A stretch of DNA of 64,000 nucleotides. It comes from Pseudomonadota bacterium. Lineage in GTDB: Bacteria; Pseudomonadota; Alphaproteobacteria; Rhizobiales; Hyphomicrobiaceae. This document shows positions 8,355 to 16,958 of the stretch, one piece after another. The stretch is from NCBI GenBank assembly GCA_023405815.1, contig JAEXXM010000043.1, positions 1-64,000 on the forward strand, written 5' to 3'. Both the position numbers and the translations under genes were made by a program. The stretch's first letter is position 1. Each line of letters starts with the position of its first letter. A model generated the notes under the pieces. The model was not told the origin of the DNA. It did not search any database and saw nothing but the letters and a program-made list of their open reading frames with translations.

Positions 8355-9089
8355 TCAAGCGAGATGCTGCCCGCCGTCCAGAGCGATCATCTGACCGGTC
8401 ATCGACGGCGTCGCGAGGATGAAGCGCACGGCAGCGGCGATCTCCGGGAGGGATGGGCCACGCTGAAGCGGCGTCGATAACGTCTCGGCGGCGAAGTCGG
8501 CAGACGTCTGGTGCACGCTCTGTAGCACAGGGCCGGGGCCGATGGCGTTGACGCGCACGCGCGGCGCCATGGCCTGCGCCAACGTCTGCGTGGCGGTCCA
8601 GAGCCCCGCCTTGGAGATTGTGTAGGAGAAAAAATCGGGCGTCGGGCGCCAGACGCGCTGGTCGATGATGTTGATGACGTTGCCCTCGGTGCCCGCGGGT
8701 AGGCTGGCGTAAAGGGCCTGGGCGAGGAACACCGGGGCCTTCAAGTTGATGTCGAGGTGGGTATCCCAGCCGGCCGCCGTCACCGAGCCGATGGTGTCGA
8801 GAAAGAACTCGGAAGCGTTATTGACGAGACAGGTCGGGGTGCCGAGCGCCTTGGCGCAGCGTGGGATGAGCGATTGCACGTCGTCGATGTCGGCGAGGTT
8901 GGCGTGCAGCGCGGCCGCCTCGCCGCCGTTGCGGCTGATCTCGGCGGCGAGAGCTTCGGCTTCGTCCCGGGAGCGCCGGTAGTGGATGCCGACGCGCCAG
9001 CCATGGGCAGCGAGATCAAGGGCGATGGCGCGGCCGATGCGGCGGGCGGCGCCGGTTATCAGGGCAGTCTGCGGAGGTGTGTTCGGCAT
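8355..9089 (-). CDS. short-chain dehydrogenase/reductase, pteridine reductase/FolM-like
   Basis: A 244-residue classical SDR. It shows the cofactor motif TGAARRIGRAIALDLA at the N-terminus, the NNAS motif (LVNNASEFF), a catalytic YTISKAG in place of YxxxK, and MIALDGGQHLA at the C-terminus. An Arg-rich TGxxxRIG turn and the HYRRS sequence favour NADPH and resemble pteridine/dihydromonapterin reductases (PTR1/FolM). The Ser of the catalytic triad is not evident at the usual place: NVINIIDQR appears where IxxxSS is typical, as it also does in FolM-type members. The ATG at 9089 starts just before the Rossmann strand. Substrate remains a guess. Confidence 0.78.
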   Translation of the reverse strand: MPNTPPQTALITGAARRIGRAIALDLAAHGWRVGIHYRRSRDEAEALAAEISRNGGEAAALHANLADIDDVQSLIPRCAKALGTPTCLVNNASEFFLDTIGSVTAAGWDTHLDINLKAPVFLAQALYASLPAGTEGNVINIIDQRVWRPTPDFFSYTISKAGLWTATQTLAQAMAPRVRVNAIGPGPVLQSVHQTSADFAAETLSTPLQRGPSLPEIAAAVRFILATPSMTGQMIALDGGQHLA

Positions 9090-9445
9090 TCGGGTGGGGA
9101 TGATCGCAGCTCTCAGGGGTCTAAGCCAGGGTTGTGGTCCGGCGCTCATTCGCGCACGCCGCTAATGCATCCATTTTGAGCATTGGCCCGCAGTCTGATC
9201 CAAGTCGCCGCACCGTCATGCTCTGTCACAAAGCGGCTTCTGGCCAATTTGTAAGCAAAGAACGTTGTTCGTTGCATTCGGGTTACAGGGTGGCAGACGA
9301 GACGTTGGATAAGTGTGATTCGGCTTGTAGCAAGCACCATTTACGCTTTTTCTACACTCCAGAAGCGTTCGAGAAGTGCCGTGCATCCGGCAAAGACGAG
9401 TTCGGCGCTTTGAGTGGTCAGTAGTGTACGGGGGTAAGTTCCATC
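9090..9445. other. 356-bp intergenic region upstream of the porin cluster
   Basis: This region is less GC-rich than its surroundings and should contain the promoter of the first porin gene, which has a purine-rich ribosome site (GGGGGTAAG) just before its ATG. One short plus-strand frame from an ATG at 9218 to 9424 would encode 68 residues with five cysteines. It has no family resemblance I can recognise and is listed separately at low confidence. Confidence 0.5.
9218..9424 (+). CDS. possible small Cys-containing protein
   Basis: A 68-residue frame beginning MLCHKAASGQ and containing cysteines in the spacing KCDSACSKHH, then FEKCRASGKDEFG. It has no signal peptide, and no ribosome-binding site is obvious. 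It ends 21 bp before the first porin gene. Codon choice is less GC-biased than in neighbouring genes. It could be a real small protein or a chance frame in a regulatory region. Confidence 0.2.
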   Translation: MLCHKAASGQFVSKERCSLHSGYRVADETLDKCDSACSKHHLRFFYTPEAFEKCRASGKDEFGALSGQ

Positions 9446-10201
9446 ATGGCCGAGTCTCGTAGTGTAGTTAAGTTTTGTGGCGTAGCGGGTATCGCGCTTC
9501 TCGCGCTCACCAGCGGCGCTCTCGCCGGCGGCAGCCTCAAGGATGAGCCGAAGCCCGAGCGTGAGTTCACTTATTCCTTCACCCTGACGGGAACCTCGGA
9601 CTACATGTTCCGTGGTATTTCGCAGACGGACAACGAGCCGGCCATCCAGGGCTCGGCCAACATCGGCTACGGCATCTTCTATGCCGGCATCTGGGCTTCC
9701 AACGTCGACTTCAAGGACGATGCTCAGATCGAGATCGACTACTACGCCGGCATCAAGCCGGTCTGGGGTAAGGCCACGTTCGACTTCGGCGTGCTGTACT
9801 ACGACTACCCCAGCTACGACCTCGACAACAATGAGTACCTCGAGCTGAAGGCCGCGGTGAGCGGCGAGATCATCTCGAGCCTGACGGGTACGGCGGCCTT
9901 CTACTACTCGCCGGACTACAACGAGAAAGAGTACTACGTCTACGAGGGCACCCTCGCGTATGCCCTGCCGCAGTTCCATGTCTTCACGCCGACCATCAGC
10001 GGCCAGGTTGGCCACTACACGTGGGAGACCGTCGGCGTCGACTACACCTACTGGAACGCCGGGCTGTCGCTCGCCGTCGAGAAGCTGACCTTCGACTTCC
10101 GCTACTGGGATACCGATCTCGACGAGACCGATTGCCCCATGACCAACAAGAGCACTTGCGACGAGCGCTTCGTGTTCTCCGCGACGCTCGCGCTGCCCTG
10201 A
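9446..10201 (+). CDS. TorF family putative porin (copy 1)
   Basis: A 251-residue exported outer-membrane protein of the TIGR02001 (Gcw_chp/TorF) family. A signal peptide ends near ALTSGALA. Alternating beta strands follow, including SDYMFRGISQTDNEPAIQG at about 51-69, then FYAGIWASNVDF, LYYDYPSYD and the near-C-terminal YWNAGLSLAVEKLTFDFRYWDTD. Two cysteines frame a short loop before CDERFVFSATLALP at the C-terminus. The family is predicted to form a beta-barrel channel; no substrate is established from sequence. It is the first of three tandem copies, followed by its own terminator. Confidence 0.85.
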   Translation: MAESRSVVKFCGVAGIALLALTSGALAGGSLKDEPKPEREFTYSFTLTGTSDYMFRGISQTDNEPAIQGSANIGYGIFYAGIWASNVDFKDDAQIEIDYYAGIKPVWGKATFDFGVLYYDYPSYDLDNNEYLELKAAVSGEIISSLTGTAAFYYSPDYNEKEYYVYEGTLAYALPQFHVFTPTISGQVGHYTWETVGVDYTYWNAGLSLAVEKLTFDFRYWDTDLDETDCPMTNKSTCDERFVFSATLALP

Positions 10202-10231
10202 TCCGGCAAGACCAAGATCAAACCCTGCAGA

Positions 10232-10257
10232 CGGGGCCGAGAAATCGGCCCCGTTTT
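10232..10257 (+). terminator. rho-independent terminator of porin copy 1
   Basis: A 9-bp perfect stem (10232-10240 with 10245-10253) closes a GAAA tetraloop and is followed by TTTT. It lies 31 bp after the stop of porin copy 1, so the three porin genes are probably separate transcription units. Confidence 0.85.
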
Positions 10258-10491
10258 GCGTCATGGTGCACAATTTTGGATCACTCGGAGGAATGCTTCT
10301 TGAACATGAGTTGCACTCCTGCAACGCATATGGTGGAGAACGCAGGGATAAACTGATTACATCTTGTGAACGCCAGTGATTTGGGTCGTTTCTCAGACCT
10401 ACGCCGTGGATTCCCGTAAAGCGCACCGCGGATACGTTTTTTGGCGGTTGGGTGCGTTCTTGCCCTGAAAGCAAGAGGGAATTGGCTTCTC

Positions 10492-11328
10492 ATGACGAAC
10501 ACTAGAAAGCTTGCTGCCCTGTGCGGGGCGGCGGGATTTGCGCTCTTCGCGATCTCCGGAACCGCCGCCGCCGACGGGTACGAGGTTGCGGCCCCGGCAG
10601 CGCCTGCCGAAGAAGGCCGCAAGTTCACGTACTCCTTCAACATCGGCATCTACTCCGACTACATGTTCCGCGGCATCTCGCAGACGGACAACGATCCGAC
10701 CATCCAGGGCGGCATCGATGTCTCGTGGGGCATCCTCTACGCCGGCTGGTGGGCGTCGGGCGTCGACTTCGGCGGCGAGGCGGCCACGAATGATGCGCGC
10801 GTGGAGATGGACTGGTACGGCGGCATCAAGCCGACCTGGGGCCCTGCAACCTTCGACTTCGGCGTCCTCTACTACAGCTACCCGGGCGAGGATTGGATCC
10901 TCCCGGTCACCGACGGCCCGCAGCTCAGCTACCTCGAGCTCAAGGCCGGCGTGAGCGGCGAATTGCACAAGAACTGGGTGGCCGGATTCAACATCTACTG
11001 GTCGCCCGAGTACTTCGCCGAGACCGGCAGCGTCTGGACCTTCGAGGGCAACACCGCCTACACCTTCCACCAGGTCGGGCCCTTCGTGCCAACGATCAAC
11101 GGTGTCGTCGGCTACCTCACCGGCGATGACGCCGCCTTCGAGGCCGCCAACGGCTTCAGCGAATACTGGTACTGGAACGCGGGTCTGTCTCTCGCCGTCG
11201 AGAAGCTGATCTTCGACTTCCGCTACTGGGGTACGGACGCCGACAGCGCGGCGTCGCAGAACCTCGGCTGCATCAACGGCATCTGCGACGACAGGTTCGT
11301 CTTCAGCACCAAGGTCGTGCTTCCGTAA
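10492..11328 (+). CDS. TorF family putative porin (copy 2)
   Basis: A 278-residue member of the same family. A signal peptide (TRKLAALCGAAGFALFAISGTAAA) leads to ADGYEVAAPAAPAEEGRKFTYSFN. The barrel strands repeat those of copies 1 and 3: SDYMFRGISQTDNDPTIQGG, LYAGWWASGVDFGG, DWYGGIKPTWGPATFDFGV, YWSPEYFAETGSVWTFEG, YWNAGLSLAVEKLIFDFRYWG. The Cys pair CINGIC lies directly before DDRFVFSTKVVLP. It is closer to copy 3 than to copy 1. The ATG at 10492 follows an AAGAGGGA ribosome site. Confidence 0.85.
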   Translation: MTNTRKLAALCGAAGFALFAISGTAAADGYEVAAPAAPAEEGRKFTYSFNIGIYSDYMFRGISQTDNDPTIQGGIDVSWGILYAGWWASGVDFGGEAATNDARVEMDWYGGIKPTWGPATFDFGVLYYSYPGEDWILPVTDGPQLSYLELKAGVSGELHKNWVAGFNIYWSPEYFAETGSVWTFEGNTAYTFHQVGPFVPTINGVVGYLTGDDAAFEAANGFSEYWYWNAGLSLAVEKLIFDFRYWGTDADSAASQNLGCINGICDDRFVFSTKVVLP

Positions 11329-11356
11329 GCGCTCTCTCGGGTTGACTGCACCGATG

Positions 11357-11386
11357 ACGGGGTCGGGCTTTGCTCGGCCCCGTTTT
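11357..11386 (+). terminator. rho-independent terminator of porin copy 2
   Basis: A 9-bp stem with one G-T pair (11357-11365 with 11375-11383) ends in TTTT. It starts 28 bp after the stop of porin copy 2. The sequence of the stem resembles the terminator of copy 1, as expected if gene and terminator were duplicated together. Confidence 0.75.
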
Positions 11387-11577
11387 CCGTTTCGAGCCGG
11401 CAAGACGGCAATTAATACATTATTCACAGGTCGTTGCCGCACTGCCACAGGAGCACAGCAAGAGGTTTATGCGCGTGAAATCCGACTTGTAGCAGGCCCG
11501 CGCATCAGGCCTTCTGGAACAAAGCCGCGTTGCGGCTGCGGTGTATGGCGCGTTCATGCCACTTGGGGATGGACCAC

Positions 11578-12414
11578 ATGACCGTTTCTCGGAAATCAAT
11601 CGCATTCTGCGGACTCGTCGGCGTGGCACTTGCCATGTCCACCGGTGCTCGCGCCGACGGCTACGAAGTCGCCGCTCCGGCTGCCGTCGAGGAAGGCCGC
11701 AAGTTCACCTACACCTTCAACATCGGCGTGACCTCGGACTACGTCTTCCGTGGCATCTCGCAGTCGGACAACGATCCCGCGCTGCAGGGTGGAGCGGACG
11801 TTGCGTGGGGCATGCTCTACGCCGGCGTCTGGGCGTCGATGGTCGACTTCGGCGGCGCTCCGCCCGCCAATGCCGAGGTGGACTGGTACGGCGGCATCAG
11901 GCCGACCTGGGAATCGCCGTTTGGCACGATGAACCTCGACTTCGGCTTCATCTACTACTCCTACCCCGGTGCTGATCCGGATGCCGTCGGGCTGAATGAT
12001 CCCAATTACTGGGAGCTCAAGGCCGGTTACAGCTGGTCGGTGCTACACCCCAGCCTCGTCACGGGCACGACCGTCTACTGGTCTCCCGACTATTTCGCCG
12101 AGACGGGCTCGGTTTGGACGATCGAGACGATGGCGGCCTGGACGCTGCCGAAGGTGCACATCTTCACGCCGGTGATTAACGGCGTCGTCGGCTGGGAGAA
12201 GGGTGATGCCAACGATGGCTTCTTCGTCAACCAGATCGGGACCGACGACGAGTACTACTACTGGAACGCTGGTCTCGCGCTCGGCGTCGAGAGCATGACG
12301 TTCGACTTCCGCTACTGGGACACCAACATCGGCAAGGACGCCGGAAACATCTGCGCTGCCGCCACGCTCTGCGACAGCCGCTTCGTCTTCTCGGCGAAAG
12401 TCGTGGTGCCCTGA
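11578..12414 (+). CDS. TorF family putative porin (copy 3)
   Basis: A 278-residue exported beta-barrel protein of the TorF/TIGR02001 family. The signal peptide is SRKSIAFCGLVGVALAMSTGARA and the mature start is DGYEVAAPAAVEEGRKFTY, nearly the same as copy 2. Shared strands are SDYVFRGISQSDNDPALQGG, LYAGVWASMVDFGG, DWYGGIRPTW and YWNAGLALGVESMTFDFRYWD. The cysteine pair (ICAAATLC) sits before DSRFVFSAKVVVP. A start three codons upstream (ATG 11569) is also possible. It is the last copy of the cluster and has its own terminator. Confidence 0.85.
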   Translation: MTVSRKSIAFCGLVGVALAMSTGARADGYEVAAPAAVEEGRKFTYTFNIGVTSDYVFRGISQSDNDPALQGGADVAWGMLYAGVWASMVDFGGAPPANAEVDWYGGIRPTWESPFGTMNLDFGFIYYSYPGADPDAVGLNDPNYWELKAGYSWSVLHPSLVTGTTVYWSPDYFAETGSVWTIETMAAWTLPKVHIFTPVINGVVGWEKGDANDGFFVNQIGTDDEYYYWNAGLALGVESMTFDFRYWDTNIGKDAGNICAAATLCDSRFVFSAKVVVP

Positions 12415-12438
12415 GCTAAAGACTGGTCTTGACGTTTA

Positions 12439-12469
12439 GGGGGCGGTGCGCAGCTCGTGCACCGCCCCC
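12439..12469 (+). terminator. terminator of porin copy 3
   Basis: An 11-bp GC-rich perfect stem (12439-12449 with 12459-12469) begins 24 bp after the stop of porin copy 3. The downstream T tract is weak (ATCGTTT), so termination may be less efficient than for the other two. Confidence 0.65.
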
Positions 12470-12830
12470 GATCGTTTGCTGTCACTCATCCGACACAGCC
12501 CTGTCATAGACCTCGGATATCCGTACGCGTGCTTTTCAGGGGTTGGCCGCCGGCCCTTCCGCTGGCAATCCAGCGGTGGCGCCTCGGCAGCCAAAACGCA
12601 GAGCACGCCCACAGCCCTCAAAAGGCGCGCTCCGCGAGGCCAGAGGCCAGCTTTGCGGCGTCCGCCGGAAATACCCGCTGCCGGCGGCGGCGCAAGCTGG
12701 CCTCGTTCTCGCCCGGCACCACTCCGCTTCGCCCATCTCCGTTTTCCCCAGTGTCCCGTGCTGGCCGCCTTGCCTGTCTGTGCTCCGGCGCACGATAAAC
12801 GCCCAAGAAGCCAGCAACTGCGGACAGGGC
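12470..12830. other. 361-bp gene-poor region with several hairpins
   Basis: No reading frame here has recognisable homology, although frames are open in several phases because of GC content. A 7-bp stem with a CAAT loop lies at 12559-12576. A 10-bp inverted repeat (AGGCCAGCTT at 12644-12653, AAGCTGGCCT at 12694-12703) encloses about 40 bases with further GC pairing. It could be an RNA element or simply GC-rich spacer. Confidence 0.35.
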
Positions 12831-13583
12831 GTGATCTTCATCATCATCAGCATGATCGCATTGACCGTGGCGGGGGCCTATTGGCTCGCACGGGCGGGGG
12901 GCGAGAAGCGGGTCGTTTTTGCGCAGGTGCCGGATGGGCCGTGCGCCTTCGGCTGCGGCATGGCGTGGCTCGCGGTGCGCAGCGAGGATGCGAGCGAGGT
13001 CGTCGAGGCGCTTCGTCTCGAGCAGCCGTCTGCGTGCAACTGGAACTCGGGCATTGGCGCCGTCTACGACGGTTGGATCGGCGCATCGCGCGTGTTCGTC
13101 TCGCCGCCTGTCGAGGGATGGGTTTTCGCCGTCGGACTGGCGCTTCCGCATCCGCTCGGCAGCGGCTTCATCGACAAGTGCACGCCGATGCTGGTCGACC
13201 TCGGAGGACGTTTCGCCGAGGCGCAATATTTCTTCAGCTATCCGCCGATCGATTACTACGCGTGGGCCAAGGTGAGAGACGGCCGGCTGGTGCGCGCGTT
13301 CGCCGTCAGCGACGATGGCATCGTCTGGAACAAGGGACGGCCAAGCCGCGAGGAGCGGTCCTTGGGTCTCAAGCTGTTCGAATTGCGCGGCGTGCGTGGG
13401 CGCAAGGGCGATGCGGGAGGGGAGATCATCCTGCATCCCACAGAGGATCATGTGCTGCGTCTGGCGAGCCGCTGGAGCATCGATCCGACGACGCTGAATG
13501 AGGCGCACGCGCCGTCCGGCCTCGGGTTCATTGCCGTCGCCCCACAGAGCTGGCGCGCGGCGCGCACGCGCAAGGCGGCGTAA
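12831..13583 (+). CDS. membrane-anchored protein of unknown function
   Basis: About 250 residues. From a GTG at 12831 (preceded by GGACAG) the N-terminus IFIIISMIALTVAGAYWLA is a single membrane anchor. An ATG at 12852 would cut that helix short. The outside part contains CAFGCGMAW, LEQPSACNWN and FIDKCTP, cysteines that could form disulphides in the periplasm. Aromatic blocks VEGWVFAVGLALPHP and FFSYPPIDYYAW follow. I do not recognise the family. The start remains uncertain because the frame stays open upstream to 12543. Confidence 0.5.
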   Translation: MIFIIISMIALTVAGAYWLARAGGEKRVVFAQVPDGPCAFGCGMAWLAVRSEDASEVVEALRLEQPSACNWNSGIGAVYDGWIGASRVFVSPPVEGWVFAVGLALPHPLGSGFIDKCTPMLVDLGGRFAEAQYFFSYPPIDYYAWAKVRDGRLVRAFAVSDDGIVWNKGRPSREERSLGLKLFELRGVRGRKGDAGGEIILHPTEDHVLRLASRWSIDPTTLNEAHAPSGLGFIAVAPQSWRAARTRKAA

Positions 13584-13598
13584 AGCTGCTGCTTCTGA

Positions 13599-14018
13599 TC
13601 AGCGCAGGCTGCTATCGATGATCAGGGCGAGGTCTCCGCGCTGTGTATCAGCCTCGTGGCGGAGGGCGAGCCCGTCCGGGGGGCAAGGGCGCTCGGCGGT
13701 TTGATTGAACGTCCGGTTGAGCTCGAGGCTGGTGCAGCGAGCGGGATCGATGTGAACGATGGTGGGGAGGCTGCCCGTCTCGATGGAGGCGCCAGGGTCT
13801 TGCGCGACCTGCGCGGCGACGGCCTCGCCATCGAACATCAGTCGAGACATGAAGGTCCAGAAGCCGACAGCGTGCCAGAAGACGGCACCGCAGACAAAGC
13901 CAACGGTGGCCCATAAGGCAGCGCCGCGAGCGTGGTGTCGCGCCCGCGATGAAACCGGCGCGACGGCGGCACGCGGGGAGTTTTCCGCTCGCGCATCCTT
14001 CATTGCCGCTGATTGCAT
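13599..14018 (-). CDS. small membrane protein of unknown function
   Basis: About 139 residues from an ATG at 14018 (other in-frame ATGs lie at 14084 and 14003). A basic N-terminal region is followed by one membrane helix, AALWATVGFVCGAVFWHAVGFW. A periplasmic tail contains two cysteines, CTSLELNRTFNQTAERPCPP, probably a disulphide loop. It is convergent with the preceding membrane-anchored gene and lies downstream of the RNase T2 gene on the same strand. No family is recognised. Confidence 0.5.
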   Translation of the reverse strand: MQSAAMKDARAENSPRAAVAPVSSRARHHARGAALWATVGFVCGAVFWHAVGFWTFMSRLMFDGEAVAAQVAQDPGASIETGSLPTIVHIDPARCTSLELNRTFNQTAERPCPPDGLALRHEADTQRGDLALIIDSSLR

Positions 14019-14158
14019 CTCGCCCCGCACAGTCTCGCCAAGAATCACACAGGCAAGTGTGCGGAGCGTGAGCCGAGCGGGCAAGGCGCAGCCAACGGCA
14101 AGGGCGTTGCGCCAAAGCCGATTTCCACAGTCACCCTGCGGGGCGGCTCAGGCAACGC

Positions 14159-14995
14159 CTAGAAGCGGGCGGGTGATTCGATGACGCGGGGGCGCGGCAA
14201 GCCGCGGTCGCGCTGCGGCTGGATGGGCTGTGTCGACATGATCTCGTCACGCCGCGTGGAGCGTACGGGCGGCACGTGCAATTGGTCGGACCGGCAGAGC
14301 TTGCGCTGATCCTCGTTGTCGCCGCACGCGCGGCCGCGCCCTTCGCGCGTCAGGCAGATACGGACGTCGCGCAGGCGGTTGCCGGGGCCGCTGCATGTGA
14401 CGGCGATCATGTCGGGGCGCAGCCACGAGTTGGCGCGCAGGAAAGCAGCCTCGACTTCGCGCGGCGACATGTATTGCGTCTCGAACGGGTTCTTGAAGGC
14501 GTCGGGAATGCGCACCGAGTTGAAGAGACGGCGCGAGAGATTGTAGTAGCCCGCGGGGTCGAGGCCCGAGCAGGTGCCGTGCAACTTGTACTCGTGGATG
14601 ACGAGGCCGCGCGAGGGCATGATGTCGAGCATGCGGCTAATGACGTCGCTCGGAACGAACGGCTTCTTTCCGATGGGGCAGGCCTCAGGATAGCCCTTCT
14701 CGTACTGCGGCCACAGCCCATGCAGAACGAACCCGTAACGCAGACCGTCGAGGCGCGCGCACTGTTCCTCGTCGCGGCCTTCCTCGGCGGTGACGCAGTG
14801 CGTCGGGCTCCACGACATGACCATCGTGTAGTAGTCGAACCTTCCGGCGACGCGCTCTCGGGGCTTGGGGCTGAATACCTCGCTCGGCCACGGCGCGCGG
14901 TGAAGATTCTGCGCGCACGTCGCGACGCCCAGGCCAACCAGCGCCACCGTCGCCAGGATCGCCTTCAAAGGCAGAGATCGTTGCTTCAACTGCAT
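14159..14995 (-). CDS. ribonuclease T2 family protein, exported
   Basis: A 278-residue protein with an N-terminal membrane/signal segment (LKAILATVALVGLGVATCA). It carries both catalytic segments of the RNase T2 family: CAS1 YGFVLHGLWP (His92) and CAS2 HEYKLHGTC at 134-142, with the Glu and second His in place. Paired cysteines around these segments fit the fold. T2 enzymes cut single-stranded RNA without base strictness and act in the periplasm or outside the cell. The C-terminal 40 residues are basic and unique. It is followed by the small membrane protein gene and preceded on the same strand by the cupredoxin. Confidence 0.88.
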   Translation of the reverse strand: MQLKQRSLPLKAILATVALVGLGVATCAQNLHRAPWPSEVFSPKPRERVAGRFDYYTMVMSWSPTHCVTAEEGRDEEQCARLDGLRYGFVLHGLWPQYEKGYPEACPIGKKPFVPSDVISRMLDIMPSRGLVIHEYKLHGTCSGLDPAGYYNLSRRLFNSVRIPDAFKNPFETQYMSPREVEAAFLRANSWLRPDMIAVTCSGPGNRLRDVRICLTREGRGRACGDNEDQRKLCRSDQLHVPPVRSTRRDEIMSTQPIQPQRDRGLPRPRVIESPARF

Positions 14996-15021
14996 CGGCG
15001 GCGCGGCTCGCTTCGTTACTG

Positions 15022-15489
15022 CTATTTCCTGGCGGCGACGATCAGCTCGGCAACCATCGTCGGGTGATGCACTGCGCAGACGATGGGGAAGGTGCCAGGC
15101 TTGTCGGCCGTGAATGTGACGCGCGTCGATTGCCCGCGCTTCAACTCGAAGGTCTTGTCATAGCCGCCGATGGTAATCGGGTGGCTGGCGCCGTTTACGC
15201 CGACGAAGTCCAGCGTCACGTCGTCACCCTCGTTGACGAGGATCTGGCGGGGATCGAAGACGTACACGGAGATCTCCCAGCGGCCTTCCGCGTTGGGTTT
15301 CTTGAGCTGGAAGCCGCCTTCGGGCAGAGGATCGGTCGGGAACGGCTCCTTGTCGATGTTGGCGCCGCCCTTGGGCTCGACCGCCGTCACGACGATGTAG
15401 CGCTTCTCGGCGCGTGCTGGCGCGGAAGCAGGGCCGATGAGCGCGATCGCTGCCAGCCCGAGAAGCGCCAATCCGATTCCAGTTTTCAT
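15022..15489 (-). CDS. periplasmic cupredoxin (type 1 copper protein)
   Basis: A 155-residue exported protein with a signal peptide ending near APARA (residue 27). The C-terminal beta-sandwich carries the type 1 copper ligands in order: His103 in GASHPI, Cys138 in PIVCAV, His141 or His142, and Met145. This is the plastocyanin/amicyanin-like Cys-x2-His-x3-Met arrangement. It probably shuttles electrons in the periplasm or binds copper. The partner cannot be named, since no copper oxidase is adjacent. The ATG at 15489 follows a GGAGAC ribosome site. Confidence 0.82.
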   Translation of the reverse strand: MKTGIGLALLGLAAIALIGPASAPARAEKRYIVVTAVEPKGGANIDKEPFPTDPLPEGGFQLKKPNAEGRWEISVYVFDPRQILVNEGDDVTLDFVGVNGASHPITIGGYDKTFELKRGQSTRVTFTADKPGTFPIVCAVHHPTMVAELIVAARK

Positions 15490-15557
15490 GACTGTCTCCT
15501 CTGTGGGGGGCAACGGAAGGGGATGTGGCCAGAGCATTGCGGCAGGCTCAAGCTCAG

Positions 15558-16958
15558 TCAGGAGGCTTGGGCAAGCCGCTCGAGGATGCGCGCCCAGCTG
15601 CGTGCGCCCTTCTTGAAGCTCGTCAGATTGTACTTCTCGTTCGGGCTATGGATGCGGTCGTCGTCGAGGCCGAAGCCGATCATGAGGCTGTCACAGCCCA
15701 GCACGTCCTTGAACGAGGTGACGATGGGGATCGATGCCCCGGAGCCCATGAGGACGGTGGGGCGCCCCCACTCGTCGGCGAGGGCGGCCGCGGACGCCTG
15801 CATCGCCGGCGTGTCGGTGGAGAAGGCGATCGCGGTGCCGGACTGTTTGTGGGAGAACTCAGCGCTGCAATCGGTGGGGAGGCGCACACGCACGAACTCC
15901 TCGATGGCGGCGAGAACCCTGTTCGGGTCCTGGCCGGCGACGAGGCGGCAGGTGATCTTCACCGACGCCTTCGAGGGGATGACGGTCTTGGTGCCGATGC
16001 CCTGGTAGCCGCCGGTGATGCCATTGAACTCGAGCGTCGGCCGCGACCAGAGCTGCTCCAGCACCGAGCGATCACTTTCTCCGGCGGGCTGCTTCAGGCC
16101 GACGGCGCCCAGGAACTCCTCGCCGCGGAAGCCGAGCTTGCCCCACTGCTCCTTTTGCGCCGGCGCCGGCTCCGACACGCCATCATAGAAGCCGGGGATC
16201 ATCACGCGGCCGTTGTCGTCGTGCATGGCGGCGACGATGCGGGCGAGGGTGCGGATGGGGTTGAGCGCGGGACCGCCGTAGATGCCGGAGTGCAGATCGC
16301 GGGAGGGGCCGGTCAACGTGACCTCGATGGCGGCGAGGCCGCGCAGCATGGTGGTGATGGCCGGCGTATCCTTGTCCCACTGACCGGTGTCACACACGAG
16401 CACGTAGTCGGCCTTCAGCTCGTTGCCATACTCGGCGAGGAAGGCAGGCAGCGAAGCCGAGCCGCATTCCTCCTCGCCCTCGAGCAGCACCGAGACCGAG
16501 ACCGGCAGCTTGCCGGCGACGGCTTTCCAGGCGCGCACGGCCTCGAAGAAGGTCATGAGCTGGCCTTTGTTGTCCTCGGCTCCGCGCGCGACGATCACCT
16601 GGCCATTATGGGGGTCGGGAACGATGATCGGCTCGAAGGGCGGGGAGTTCCAGAGGTTCACCGGGTCGGCCGGCTGCACGTCGTAGTGACCGTAGAACAG
16701 CACGTGGGGGACGCCGGGGACGCGCTCGGCCGTATCGTGGCCAACGACCATGGGGTGTCCCGCCGTCGGCACGACCCGCGCCTCGAACCCTAAGTCGCGC
16801 AACTCGCTGGCACACCAGTCGGCCGCTTCACGGCAGCTCGCCTTGTAGGCTGGATCCGTGGAAATGCTTTCTATGCGCAATAGTTGGAACAGCCGCGCAA
16901 GCGCTGCATCGCTCGTATCATCCAGCGTTGTCAGGACTTGGTTTAGCTGCTCACTCAT
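15558..16958 (-). CDS. M20 family metallopeptidase (dipeptidase)
   Basis: A 466-residue M20 peptidase. Metal-binding and catalytic blocks are visible in order: FYGHYDVQP (first His and catalytic Asp), ARGAEDNKGQ (bridging Asp), LLEGEEECGS (catalytic Glu pair) and DTGQWDKDTP. The dimerisation domain holds GPSRDLHSGIYGG, and LMGSGASIPIV lies near the end. This arrangement is that of the carnosine/cytosolic nonspecific dipeptidase branch, which uses two zinc or manganese ions to cleave small peptides. There is no signal peptide, so it is cytosolic. It is divergent from ppdK. Confidence 0.88.
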   Translation of the reverse strand: MSEQLNQVLTTLDDTSDAALARLFQLLRIESISTDPAYKASCREAADWCASELRDLGFEARVVPTAGHPMVVGHDTAERVPGVPHVLFYGHYDVQPADPVNLWNSPPFEPIIVPDPHNGQVIVARGAEDNKGQLMTFFEAVRAWKAVAGKLPVSVSVLLEGEEECGSASLPAFLAEYGNELKADYVLVCDTGQWDKDTPAITTMLRGLAAIEVTLTGPSRDLHSGIYGGPALNPIRTLARIVAAMHDDNGRVMIPGFYDGVSEPAPAQKEQWGKLGFRGEEFLGAVGLKQPAGESDRSVLEQLWSRPTLEFNGITGGYQGIGTKTVIPSKASVKITCRLVAGQDPNRVLAAIEEFVRVRLPTDCSAEFSHKQSGTAIAFSTDTPAMQASAAALADEWGRPTVLMGSGASIPIVTSFKDVLGCDSLMIGFGLDDDRIHSPNEKYNLTSFKKGARSWARILERLAQAS

